A stretch of DNA of 64,000 nt from Craterostigma plantagineum (Eukaryota; Streptophyta; Magnoliopsida; Lamiales; Linderniaceae): assembly GCA_027422505.1 (NCBI GenBank), contig JAPQWV010000759.1:176001-240000 (forward strand), read 5' to 3'. Every line of letters starts with the position of its first letter. The first letter of the stretch is position 1. A model generated the notes under the pieces. That model saw only the letters and a program-made list of their open reading frames with translations. It made no database searches and was not told the origin of the DNA. Shown piece by piece: positions 11,273 to 21,795 of this stretch. The position numbers and the translations under genes are program-made.

Positions 11273-11362
11273 TAGGGAGTTTGATAAAAAAATAAGTGGG
11301 AATGAGGAGTTAGTTGATAGAAAGTTTAGGAAGGGTTTTTTTTAGGTTGCCCCTTATTAGTT

Positions 11363-11860
11363 CAATAAAAATTAATTATATGTTTTAGTGGATAAAGTTA
11401 TTTTTTAATTATTTAATGAATGTTTAATAAATAAATATATCAATATATTTTTTTCCAAATGAGCTATCGATATTATTTTGTGTGAATCTCGCCACTTACT
11501 GTCCCACACCAGACATAACTTACAATTGAAGCTGAAACATGTACTATATATATGTGTGAGGAATTTTATAGTGCTCACCTTATGTGGGAACCTATTGATG
11601 TGGCACCGATTCGTGCCATTTCAACATCTCATATTGACATCTAATGTTATGCCATCTTAAGTAACACCTTCAAGGTGTCCTTAATCGTCATTTCGGATGC
11701 TGGTGTGGTATATTGACGTGGTTTTTTGTCATTGATACGTAAAATGTGTTATGTAAGGCGTCAATATGTCACATCATCATCTGAAATGTCGATTAATGGC
11801 ATCTGAAATCCACCGATTAGTCCGATTTTTGGCTGATTAACATAACTTAGTATTTTTCGT
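11363..11860. other. AT-rich stretch, possible continuation of the hAT copy begun at 5675
   Basis: It lies just outside the MULE target duplication. About 11800-11845 (ccgattagtccgatttttggctgattaac) weakly resembles the GGCCGATTAACCAACTAATCG part of the hAT at 1720-2553, which is why continuation is considered. No right terminus and no gene were found. Confidence 0.3.
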
Positions 11861-12727
11861 GTCTAAGTCGAGGTTCGAGACCGGAAATAGTTCGGCTCGG
11901 CCCAAAGCCTTACTACTCAGCCTCTCACTTTTTTATGCTTGCGTGCGGAATTATGCGTCAAGAGATCGTTTTGCTCGCCCCAAATCCAACGTACTCGGCT
12001 TGTTTGATAAAGTTGGCCTCGAACTTAAAAGCTCTCGTGTTTGTCTCTCTAGATGTCACACCAAGAAGAACTGAAGAGACGAGAGAAACAGGATTTACAA
12101 GAAAACCCGCCCCTTAACTCGAGTGGGGGAAAAACCTGGTACGAGCTTAAAAGACTCGCACAAATAAGTCGTATGTTTACAAAACTCGCCTAGCTTATAG
12201 GAACACTCGCGCAACACTCGAATATATTACACGTTTTACATCAAATCTCATAATGCTTCGCAAAATGTTTCACAAGACCTTTTATAGACTTGGCCAAGGC
12301 ATCTTCCCATCTGCCTTGATGAAATCTCGTCCATGTGAAGGAGTTGGCTTGGACTCTTGGCCATGTGCTTGGGATGGCCTAGTCAAGGCATCTTCACCCA
12401 TGTGCTTGGTGGGACAAGACATCTTGCCCATGTGCTTGGTTGGTTCCTTTAACTAGCCATGTGATGAGATCCTGGCCAAGCTGTCCTGCCCATGTCATGC
12501 CAGCCTGGCTTATGCACAAGCCATGCCAGTCTGTCCAAGGCCCCCATGCCACGCTGGTCGGCTCGATGCTATGCCATCGTGCTACGAGCGATGTCACTTG
12601 CCAAGTCAGGCGTGCAGGCATATGTGACTTCTCGACAGGCGCCCACTTTTGAGTGCTGGCTTGTTCCACAGTCAAGCACAAGACCGCGCAAGCGTGCTGG
12701 CCTGTTGTGCACTCATTCTGCCCCGCA
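11861..12727. other. Unassigned repeat-like sequence rich in ccatgtgcttgg words
   Basis: The phrase ccatgtgcttgg recurs near 12360, 12400 and 12430, and catgccagcctgg-like words follow to about 12560. It looks like LTR or non-coding retroelement sequence, but I could not find termini, a duplication or coding domains. The overlapping small frames on both strands share this repetitive base and are not supported as genes. Confidence 0.3.
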
Positions 12728-13132
12728 TGTTGACACGGCTGCCCGCAACCAGCCCATTAACCCGGCCCAGAACCGGAACTGGTAGATCCGGTTCTGGAAC
12801 CGGTACCGACCCAGTTAAAATGAACTGGGCCGATTCGCGGAACTAGGAACCGCGGATTACCTGTTCCGGTTCCGAACCGGAACCAAAACCGGTCCAATAG
12901 CTATGAATTACCATTTCTAAACACTATAAAATTACCATTTTACCCCCGAACGAAAAATCTATGAATACCACATCATTTTAACCATTTTAACTCAATTACA
13001 TCCAAATGTCTTCCACTCTCTCTCAAAAAGCTCTCAAACAATCATCCTCATATTAATATTTAATATTATTAACAATAATAATTATTTTATTTACACTACA
13101 CTACACACACACTCACTTATTATTATAAATAA

Positions 13133-13745
13133 TTGAATTATTGTTTTACACTAATGGTGTCGTCATCGAGAAATCATAACCCTCGTGAAGAAGATGTTTT
13201 TATGGTTTTAGGTCACGCCGATACATTTCGGGGAAATGCCGACACCGACGAGGAGACCGATGTACCGGAACCGAATACGACGGCGGCGACCGACGAGGGA
13301 CCGAGCCAAGCTTCTATGGCGACGACAAGAAGGAAGCAACAACCGCGTGGTCGGTGGTCTAAGGTATGGAATTTTTCGACTTAGAAATGGATAAAAATAA
13401 TCCCGCTTCAGGTACCGCTTATTGCAGAATTTGCCGCCACCCCTAAACAATTAAGACCGGACCGAATCAAGGAGGGACGGGCTCGATGAAAAAACACCTC
13501 CAGATGGCGCATAACTTCGGGGACGATCTAGAGCCGGTAGGAACCGAACCCCGACAACAACAAATAAACGTAAGTACGGGTAAGAATTTTGTTATTAATA
13601 GGGAATTTCTAAGAATGCCTTAGTTAAATTCGTAGTAATGTGTGAAGAACCCTTTTGCATTGCGGAAAGTGAAGGGTTTATCGAATTTACGAGTACGATA
13701 CAACTCGGATTCCATAACGTGACCCGTAAAACCCTTAGGAAATAT
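13133..13745 (+). pseudogene. hAT-type BED zinc-finger transposase, N-terminal part, broken
   Basis: hAT transposases cut and paste their element, and the N-terminal BED finger binds DNA. The first frame (about 13154-13384) has an acidic leader, then GRWSKVWNF. After a shift come AYCRICRH and further on a basic GSMKKHLQMAH, giving the C-x2-C...H-x(n)-H arrangement of a BED finger. Further down, frames contain CEEPFCIAESEGF (about 13640-13675), which fits the segment following BED fingers in plant hATs. Stops after the finger, loss of the catalytic core, and the copia insertion at 13746 show a dead gene. Confidence 0.6.
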
Positions 13746-14037
13746 TGTTAGGAATATTTTAAAAGTGTCCAAAATATTTATTCTAAGTCTTGATATATCT
13801 TTGCAGTGTACTTTATATGTTTTATTTATGTAGTGGGTTTGTGTTTGTAATGGGCTTGTTAGGGGCCCAATAAGCTTAAATACCTCTCAAGGTATTTAAG
13901 CTTAAACCCTAACACTCATTAACTAAGTTTCCGTTTGCTAAAATCTCACGTATTCAACACTAAACCTCTAAAGCACACTATTCACATTCTACGAAGGTTT
14001 AATCTGTTGAAGTGTTCTTGGATAATCTGGAATTACA
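13746..14037 (+). repeat. 5' LTR of the long copia element
   Basis: Nearly identical to 29888-30178. A few substitutions are visible, such as gttttattt/gtttaattt and tttccgttt/tttccattt, plus a small indel near the end. It carries the promoter and RNA-processing signals of the element. A perfect 13-bp inverted repeat lies near its middle. Confidence 0.9.
13872..13903 (+). promoter_or_regulatory. Perfect 13-bp hairpin in the copia LTR
   Basis: The stem AAGCTTAAATACC / GGTATTTAAGCTT is separated by a 6-base loop TCTCAA and preceded by CCAATA. The same hairpin is kept intact in the 3' LTR at 30014-30045. It holds a TTAAATA TATA-like word and an AATAA-like word just upstream, so it could act in initiation, polyadenylation or RNA structure. 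The role is inference. Confidence 0.5.
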
Positions 14038-14039
14038 AG

Positions 14040-14051
14040 TGGTATCAGAGC
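14040..14051 (+). other. Primer-binding site, initiator tRNA-Met type
   Basis: TGGTATCAGAGC lies two bases after the LTR end. It is the standard plant sequence complementary to the 3' end of initiator tRNA-Met, which primes minus-strand cDNA synthesis. Confidence 0.9.
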
Positions 14052-14670
14052 AAGCGTGTAGGTGAGGAAACTTCATTTCAAGCTTTAAAGAATCAAGCAG
14101 TGTTCCTTCAGTTTGACTTTTCAGCTCTCGTCATGTCACGACCAGACGTTCCTAACTGCCTATTCTAGCGCATTCCTATGTGCCTAGCGAGTTGTGATTA
14201 GTAAGGTATACTGAAAATGCGAATAAAATTTTTCTTTTTCCATTTACATAATGGAATGATGTTCTGTACAAGTCAAAAGAATACATGTCGAACCCTAAGT
14301 TCCAGACATGATCTAACTACGAGGACGAAGGTGTGTCGGCACAGCAAAAGGCTCCTATGCGCCCGGCCTCACAGGTCGTCATCCATACACACACGTCCAC
14401 CCCAAAAGCAGCGCGAAGCTCCAAAAGATTTGCCTTGCCATCTAAGCGATCACGTACCGTGGTCGCTCGCACCTACAACACATAACGTAAGGGATGAGCG
14501 ATATGCTCAGTAAGTAGAAATCATGCATGACGTGCACGTGATAAAACCCCGCAAAGGCAATCCACGCCGATGCATCTTACGTCGTATGGATCAAACTTAA
14601 TCTATCTTTTATCTTAGGGCCCTTGGCAGACTTTTACCCAGGCGTACACCGTAAAGAGCTCTATCCAACC

Positions 14671-14872
14671 ACGGGCATCAGCCCAAAGTATGGGGGCATC
14701 AACCCAACCATACTAAAGCATGAGGGCATCGACCCAACCACGCTAATCAGGGATATAAGGGCATCAACCCGACCATGAGGGCATCAACCCAACCATGGTA
14801 TCCCCCGACGCATCAACGTCGTTCGTAAACTGGCGACGCATCAACGTCGCCGACGGCGCATCAACGCCGTCT
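14671..14872. repeat. GGGCATCAACCCAACCA and CGACGCATCAACGTCG tandem units inside the solo LTR
   Basis: About five copies of a GGGCATCAACCCAACCATG-like unit (14671-14800) are followed by three copies of a CGACGCATCAACGTCG-like palindromic unit (14806-14872). This is the same LTR zone where the related full element has other minisatellites. Confidence 0.7.
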
Positions 14873-15594
14873 CGGTGCCCCGGAAGCCGCCACTTATCTT
14901 AACTAATAATATCCTCATTGCCCACTTCGGCATTCGCTTTTCGCTATTTGCGACATATATGTGCGCACTCATCATCTCATTTCCCCAACGTGTCGTGCAT
15001 GCTCGTGCATATGCAAATGCATCATCGTCATAATGCTTACCGAAAGCATGAAACCATATCATACAAGTTCACATAAGCACGTAAACACATCATCACATAG
15101 TCACATAAATCAGGCACATACACATATGTTATGTGTCGTAGTTGGATTTCCACTTACCTGGCGTCCGTAGACTAACTGCTACCTGCCCTGGCGAATTTCC
15201 TAAGTCCCAACCTTAGGCACCAAAACATTCGCATCAGTAAGCTATTAATTAATTAAGCTAGCTAAGTACTCGAATTATTTTAAGTCATGAACCTAATTTT
15301 CGACTTCAAACTATTTGCTAGCCGGTCTAGTGAAATTCCTAAAATTTCATCCTTTAAACCTGCCAAGGCTATAAAGTCAGTCTATGAATTATATCAGTTG
15401 ACTACCTAAATTTTCGTACCAAAATTCTATCGATTGCAACGTCTACCTATACCGAAATTGGCCCTAAGGACACCGATAGGCAAATTATGATCGGGCGTTG
15501 AAAGAGCCTATGCTCATTGGAATCGAAATATTTTTCTTATTAAATGGTGCGAAAATATTTTTCCTAAAAATCGTTTTAATCCAAGGGGTTCAAT

Positions 15595-16185
15595 TCGTGA
15601 AGCTGATTTGCGAAGTGTTTGAGTTCGCAAGCCATTGGATTCGTAAACACGATTCGCCATCCTCATAGGACCCGCAAAGTGCATGAGGCTCAGTTCGCAA
15701 AACGGGTTCGCAAACCCTTGGTCGGCCCGCAAAGTTGATGGGTTCGCAAATGTTAGTTCGCGACTTGTGTGGACTCGCAAACTTCTAAGGATTCGCAAAG
15801 TCCTCCATTTGCAATCCTTGTAGAGCTCGCAAAGTGTGGAGTTCGCAAACTATAATGAGTCCGCAAAGTGCTTGGATGCGAAAACTCCGGACCCGCGAAG
15901 TTGGGGTTTGCGGCTTGTGAGGATTCTCAACTTGGACGAGTTCGCAAACCTCCTCAGCCCGCAAACCTTCATGGATTCGCAAACTTGGTGGGACTCGCGA
16001 AGTGGCTTCGAAATTCTCCAGCCCGCAATCCTCCAACTTTGCGGCTTGTATGCGCTCTCAGAGCACAACCCGCGAACTTCGATGGATTCGCGAAGTTGGC
16101 CCCGCCGAGTTTTTTGGATTCGCGAAGTGAGTTCGCGAACCTGAGTTCGCAGAGTTTGTACTTCGCGAACTCATTCCTAAACAAA
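15595..16185. repeat. Cluster of TTCGCAAA/TTCGCGAA words inside the solo LTR
   Basis: Roughly thirty variants of TTCGCAAAC, TTCGCGAAG and CCCGCAAA occur at about 20-bp spacing. Small frames on both strands in this stretch reflect the repeat. The same word family is dense in the copia element at 17150-17790 and 24890-26350. Confidence 0.7.
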
Positions 16186-16999
16186 CACCATCTAATCCGC
16201 GATACGCTAGTTATGAAGATCAAAAAGGTGACCTTTCAAGAACTCGTTTGAAGATTGATACGAACCCTTAAACCTTAAGGTCGACTTAGTATCAACACGA
16301 GCCTAACCTAATTTTCGTACCTTATCATCCTAAGCACGATAGATTGGAACTAATGACAAGGGTTAAGGTGGGGAATTTTATTTCTAATACCTCACAATTA
16401 GTGCGTCCCTAGAAATTAACATTCTCGTGTTTAAAATTCTCAAAGCATACAAAAGTCAGGGTGAGAAACTTACAATCTTTCCAAGCTTTTCGTTAGTTTA
16501 GTTCGGCTCCTTCTCCTTCTCCTTTCTTTCTAATGTCGTGGGTTCTTCTTCTTTCTTTGTCTAGGGATGGTGATTTCTTTTCTAATGGGGGCTTAGCATT
16601 CAAAAGTTTTGGGGCAATTATTAAGTCAACAGGGGTGTGATGATGGGACTCAATTGACGAAAATATCCCTTATTTTAGGGAAATTTGTCCCCAAGCCATT
16701 TAATGTTTTGGGCTCAACCCTCAAATTTTGGGCCTAATTTTAATATTTGCCCGCACCTTGTTCATGGCCCAAATTTCTTTAGCCTATCTTCCAAAAATTC
16801 CTAACTAGATTAAGGATCAGTTGGTACAATTTAACTGTACCAAATTTCGTAAGATCACCTAAGCACGTAATTTACCACACGAAACTTCACGTAAGTCACA
16901 TAATCGCGAAATTAATGCATGAAAAGCGCATAATCGTGGTCAACATTTGTGCAAATTTATTGGCCCTAATACTTACGAGGGCCCGGGTGCTACACGTCA

Positions 17000-17813
17000 C
17001 AAAACTCAAATTCGTGGGCTCCAACTGTTTTTGGATGTTTTCTGCTTCGTTAAGGCTGCCATAAGTTCAGCTATCAGTTTTGAGAATTACCAAGTCAGTT
17101 TCGGTCGAGTTTGAGTCAGATTGGTTGGAATTTTTTGTCTAAAATAGAAGAACGAGTCTGTTATTCCTTCTGTTCTTGAGTTCGCGAATTAGTCACTATT
17201 TCCTAGTTCGCGAATTAGTTCACTTACTGGCTAAATTCACGAATTCTGAATCAAGGTGGAATTTCGCGAATTGAAAGATCTTAATTTCACGAATCCAAGT
17301 TCTCAAGTCAGCTTCGCGAATCATCACCTTGCGAACCCGGATAATTTCGTGAATCATCAACTTCACAAACCACTCATTTTCTGCTAATCAGATCATCTCA
17401 TCAATTCGAAAATCCATCTTCACTTCGCGAACCCGAACAATTTCCCGAATCAGAACAATTTTACGAATTCAGTACTCAATTCACGATCATCTTTTTGCGA
17501 ATCAGCCTCTCAAGTCAATTCGCGATCTCTCACTTTGCGAACTTTAAGTCTGCGGATTGAACTTCGCAAATCAACTGGAGCAGCGAGTTTCACGAACCCG
17601 TGTCATTTCACGAACTTGATCAAGTTTTACGAGGACACCTATCTTAACCAATTCGCAAAAACAACCCTACCAAATTCGTGGACAAATTCCAATCCTCATT
17701 TTACGAACACCCGTGCTTATCCAATTCTACAAAGTCAACTCTCAGATTTGACTTCGACCTTAACCTATTTTCCTCACATTACACGTTAACGATCATATCC
17801 AAACACACAAGCA
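17000..17813 (+). promoter_or_regulatory. Untranslated leader of the long copia, dense in TTCGCGAA-like words
   Basis: This is the continuation of the copia leader after the nested solo LTR. From about 17180 to 17780 a TTCGCGAA, TTCACGAA or TTTGCGAA variant appears about every 25 bp. No long frame was found. The stretch may be a structured or protein-binding leader. Function unknown. Confidence 0.6.
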
Positions 17814-18956
17814 ATGGACTCTTTCAGTATGGGAAATGATGTTAGACTTCCCATCGTCCGACATGGAGAATACGCAGTCTGGAAGAGAAGATTCATCAAC
17901 TTCATAGAAAGCAAGGACAATTCAGAGAACCTTCTGGAATCTATTTACAATGGACCTACACAGTATTGGACCATAATTCCCGCCACTACTGACACCACTC
18001 CTGCAAGAGAGGAACAGAGGATCTTGAAAACTGCTGACCAATGTAGTGATGAAGAAAAACTGCGACTTAAGGCAGACAAAGTGGCGAAATCATACATGAT
18101 GCAAGCCATTCCCAATGACATTTTGATGCAACTCGAATGTGGTGATAGCGCAAAAGAAATGTGGGATGCTCTTCGAATTATGATGCAGGGGACAGAAGTC
18201 AATACAATGGCAAGAATGGCGAACACACTCATCTCTTATGACCGCTTTCATGCTAACAAAGGGGAAACTCTCCAAGAAACCTTCCATCGATTTCTTGTTC
18301 TTCTAAACGAGCTAAAGATGAATGGAGTCACAAAAAGTGTAATGGAGATCAATATCAAATTCTTAGGATCACTTCGTCCAGAATGGGAGGCTACTGCAAT
18401 TATGATAAGACAAATGAACGACCTAACCAAAGTTAGCATTCATACATTATTCGACTACCTCAATCAACATTCCAATCATGTGGAGAAACGAAGGGAGGAA
18501 ATCAAATCAATAGGAAGCGACTCACTTGCTCTTATGACTGAACGATCATCAAGAAAACAATTCAAGAACAAAGAAATTATCCAGTCATCACAAGTTAAGG
18601 AGGGAGAAGACTCTGATTCTGATGACGAATCCAAGGATATTACGAAACATGGAGACCAGGAGATCACCCTCAAAGATCTTGCTAAGCAACTCGCTCTGGT
18701 CTCAAATTTCGTGCAGAAGAAATATTATAAGAAGACTGGTTTCTCTTCCAATCGTCAAAGAACCTCCTCCAACTCTAAAGGAAAGACTCAGGATGAGGAA
18801 AACAACTCTGAAACTCCTCATCAAGGCGGCAAATGCTTCAACTGCGGTAAGAATGGACACTTTGCCAGAGAGTGCAGAATGCCCAATAAAAAGGACGTTA
18901 ACTATTACCGCCGAAAAGTTCAATTAGCTGAACAAAAAGAAAAAGGACTGGTCTGA
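17814..18956 (+). CDS. gag: Copia gag polyprotein, N-terminal part with zinc knuckle
   Basis: 380 codons. Gag assembles the cytoplasmic particle and binds element RNA. The N-terminal half has copia gag (UBN2-like) landmarks: VWKRRFINF near residue 22, KEMWDALRIM near residue 108, ETFHRFLVLLNELKMNG near residue 158. An acidic EDSDSDDES stretch follows. A CCHC knuckle, CFNCGKNGHFAREC, lies at residues 341-354 (nt 18834-18875). The ATG at 17814 is the first in frame after the leader. The frame ends in TGA just after YYRRKVQLAEQKEKGLV, whereas in related elements the reading continues (HWLEE..D.E follows at once in the next frame). So this is a gag-pol interrupted by a stop or shift near 18956. 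Confidence 0.8.
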   Translation: MDSFSMGNDVRLPIVRHGEYAVWKRRFINFIESKDNSENLLESIYNGPTQYWTIIPATTDTTPAREEQRILKTADQCSDEEKLRLKADKVAKSYMMQAIPNDILMQLECGDSAKEMWDALRIMMQGTEVNTMARMANTLISYDRFHANKGETLQETFHRFLVLLNELKMNGVTKSVMEINIKFLGSLRPEWEATAIMIRQMNDLTKVSIHTLFDYLNQHSNHVEKRREEIKSIGSDSLALMTERSSRKQFKNKEIIQSSQVKEGEDSDSDDESKDITKHGDQEITLKDLAKQLALVSNFVQKKYYKKTGFSSNRQRTSSNSKGKTQDEENNSETPHQGGKCFNCGKNGHFARECRMPNKKDVNYYRRKVQLAEQKEKGLV

Positions 18957-20565
18957 ATGGCAGAAGAGGATCATTGGCTTGAAGAAACCTCAGACGGCGA
19001 GAATGAGAACGTGGCACTGATGGCCAAATAGATGACGAAGAAGATGGAGCTGGAGCTGAAGGTAGCGAGTCAGACAGGGAAACCTCTAACAATTCAGACA
19101 TAGTGGAGGTAAGTGAAGCAGATTATGATTCTTTACTTAAGATGAAAAATGAATTTTTATCCTTATATAAATCTAACAAATTGGGGAAAAGGAAAATCAA
19201 GGAACTAGAAGCTAACTTAGAGAAGAATTTAGTCGTATTAAATAAGTTTAGACATGATTATGCATGTGAGAAGAATCGTGTAATTGTAACAAATGAAAAA
19301 GTTGCTAAGCTAGAAATACAAGTGCAAAAATCCGAAGCTAAAGCCAAGGATTTAGAAAAGGAAATGAAATCTCATAGAGATCAGGCAATGGACGCTACAA
19401 TTAAATATGACTTACTAAGTAAAGAACGGAAAAGACTGTACTCCAAAATAAAAAATTTGGAGGACATTTTACCCCGACGAGATCAGTCAGAACAAATGAT
19501 CTTCTTGAACAAACCAGCTAACGTTGATTTTTATAATCCCCATAAAGGACTAGGTTTTGAAAACCCATGTAAGTTAAAACAAGGCATATCAAGTTCACCA
19601 TACCTATATGATCTCAAATTCATGCAGACAGGTTGCCTAGCAAATCTCATGCCTTTTGTCAGTGAAAATGAGACATCAACACACAGTAAAACTCAAACAT
19701 CATTTAACTACACATAATTAAATGATAGTTATAAAGAGAGAAGTTGTCCAGCAATAACTGAATTTGAGTCAGATATTCCACGTCCAAATGAAGGAGAAAC
19801 CTCAGGTGTTTCGGAAAGTACGGCACCGATGGTTACATATGCAACAGGATATATGCCTGATTGCATAAAGAAAATCAGTGATCTTCACTCCACTATCGAA
19901 AGCGAGAGAAAGTCATTTGGTGAAGAAAGGCAGAAACTTCTTCAGGAAATATCTTCACTTAAAGAAAAATTAAGATTACACAAAATTTCATTCACCTTAG
20001 TTTCGCATGACAAATTTCCTGCACTAATACATTGAAATTTTCAGGACCCACAAAAGAGCCATTGAAGGGGCAAGTATGGGTTAAAAAGGAAGATATCTTG
20101 AAGGAGAATAGTGATCTCAATACACCTTTTATCATTGAGTATTTTCCTCCCAAAACTTTTGTACCTTCTTTTTCGCCATGTATCGAAAAAATTGTCTTCT
20201 AAATAAAAAACAAAGCTTTCCGTGCATGATCATGTCACCAAGCAAACTCACAAAACAATTCCTAAAAACAAAATTACAAAGTCAAGACACGAATCAAAAC
20301 CAAAAGCTATCAAAGAACCTGTCAAACCTGCTAAACCAAAAAAATTCATGTCTAAAGATAAGACAAAGAGACCCTTACTAGAGCACAAATGGGTTCCAAA
20401 GCTTCAGACTGCAGGAACACAAATCCCAACCCTAGAAATAATTAGTGACTCTGTGTCATCCACCAACAAAGGAAAATCTAGGGAGTCTAAACGGACTAAT
20501 AAACATAATAGAGGTGGACCCATATTTCAATGGGTACCTAAAACCCTCTAGTTTTATTTTGCAGG
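18957..20565 (+). pseudogene. Gag C-terminal coiled-coil region and linker to protease, broken
   Basis: Reading resumes in other frames. 19103-19717 gives 204 codons rich in Lys/Glu/Leu heptads (KNEFLSLYKSNKLGKRK, KVAKLEIQVQKSEAKAKDLEK), a predicted coiled coil. 19829-20035 gives a second short helix (SERKSFGEERQKLLQEISSL). 20222-20551 is a basic Lys/Pro/Thr-rich linker. A long coiled coil after the zinc knuckle is a known trait of Sirevirus gag proteins. The frames are split by stops at about 19717 and 20036. Confidence 0.6.
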
Positions 20566-20645
20566 CCCTTCATGTGTGGTACTTAGATTCTGGTTGCTCC
20601 ACACACATGACTGGGACAAAGGAACTGTTTGAGCAACTACGTTGA
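20566..20645 (+). pseudogene. Copia aspartic protease active-site segment, truncated by frameshift
   Basis: VWYLDSGCSTHMTG begins at about 20577, with the catalytic Asp codon at 20586. D-S-G is the normal retropepsin-type active site of copia elements. A stop follows within 60 bases, and the rest of the protease (GLVRFGNSNGARILGYC) is in another frame from 20629. Confidence 0.75.
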
Positions 20646-21795
20646 TAGACCAGGAGGACTGGTACGCTTTGGTAATAGCAATGGAGCCAGAATCCTTGGT
20701 TATTGCAATCTCATATGCAATCGACTCACAATTAAACAAGTCTCATATGTTGAAGAACTGACACACAACCTCTTATCAATAGGACAGTTCAGTGATTTTG
20801 GACTCCAAGTTGTGTTTCTAAAGAAAACTTGCAAAATTCTCAATGCCAATGGTGAAGAACTTCTCACTGGAACTCGCAAGACAAATCTTTACACCATTGA
20901 TATTAGAACTGTCAAACCAAAGACTGATATCTGCCTAATCTCCAAAGCAACTTCAACTCAAAATGACTTATGGCACCAGCGGTTATCTCATATTAACTTC
21001 AAGACCCTCAACAAGCTGTCAACCAACAAATTGGCTACTGGACTACCACCACTGAAATACCAAAAAGAGCACATGTGCTCTGCTTGTGAGAAAGGAAAAA
21101 TGAAGAAAGCTTCACATCCTACAAAACACACAGCATCCACTCAACATCCTCTAGAGCTTTTACACATGGATCTGTGTGGCCCGATGCGAACTGAAAGCAT
21201 AAGTGGAAAGCGGTATATACTGGTTATCGTCGACGACTATTCCCGATATACTTGGGTACGCTTCTTACGAACTAAATCTGAGACAGTCGAACATATTCCA
21301 AACCTAATCAGAAGAACACAGAACCTACTCCAGAGCAGTGTTAAAACAGTTAGATCAGACAATGGAACAGAATTCAAGAATCAACAGCTCAGGGACTTCT
21401 ACGAATCCATTGGGATTACTCAACAGTTTTCTGCTATCTACACACCTCAATAAAATGGGGTTGTCGAAAGGCGAAATCGAACACTCGTAGAGGCTGCCCG
21501 AACAATGATCATGCAATCATCACTACCTCATTTCCTTTGGGCTGAAGCAATGAATACTGCTTGCTATACGCAGAATCGCACAAACATTCATGTAAGATTT
21601 GGTAAGATGCCCTATGAACTTATAAACGGAAGACTGCCCAACATTGCCCATTTTTGTATTTTTGGATGCAAGTGCTTCGTCGCCAATGACCGCGAAGACA
21701 AGTCGAAGCTTGATCCAAAAGCAACTGAAGGAATCTTCGTAGCTACTCTGCACAATCTAAGGCGTACAGGATATTTCTCAGAGACAGAAGGATGA
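20629..21795 (+). pseudogene. Copia protease C-terminus and integrase, one in-frame stop
   Basis: Order of domains: rest of protease; GAG-preintegrase with the HH-CC zinc site (LWHQRLSH near 20971, CSACEKGK near 21076); then the DDE integrase core (HMDLCGPM at about 21165, SRYTWVRFL, TVRSDNGTEF at about 21350). A TAA at 21451-21453 stands where relatives have Gln between TPQ and NGVVER, so a C-to-T change is likely. The frame then resumes unchanged through ERRNRTLVEAAR and FGCKCFVAND to 21795, where another break occurs. Integrase would insert cDNA in the nucleus. Confidence 0.85.

Larger units (their letters stand above)
5849..11353. mobile_element. MULE of 5.5 kb with captured gene fragments (Pack-MULE-like)
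   Basis: Long imperfect terminal inverted repeats pair 5849 onward with 11353 backward. The left arm contains atcaactaactctccattcc (about 5889) and the right arm, reverse-complemented, atcaactaactcctcattcc, with further matches to about 5950 and 11250. The outer flanks are TTCTTAGTT (5840-5848) and TTATTAGTT (11354-11362), a 9-bp duplication with one mismatch, as for Mutator elements. Inside are a Ulp1-like protease fragment near the left end, gene-like exons near the right end, and a ~3.2-kb repeat array between them. No transposase was seen, so it is non-autonomous. Confidence 0.75.
14134..16994 (-). mobile_element. Solo LTR of a Ty3/gypsy element, 2861 bp, in the copia leader
   Basis: It starts TGTCACGACC and ends GGGTGCTACA, with CGTCA on both sides (14129-14133 and 16995-16999). 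It is related to the 2.6-kb LTRs at 52321-54917 and 59577-62179: it shares the ends (CCCGGGT-TACA), the segment cttacctggcgtccgtaga, and ctaagtcccaaccttag. Those LTRs belong to a minus-strand element, so this one is minus too. No internal region remains, so it was reduced by LTR-LTR recombination after landing between the copia primer site and gag. Confidence 0.85.

Noticed and set aside
12253..12846. Five overlapping small frames on both strands
   Set aside because: GC-richer repeat-like stretch (ccatgtgcttgg words); no frame shows a domain.
15514..16251. Six overlapping open frames on both strands
   Set aside because: Produced by the TTCGCAAA word cluster in a solo LTR; peptides on both strands are equally open and repetitive.
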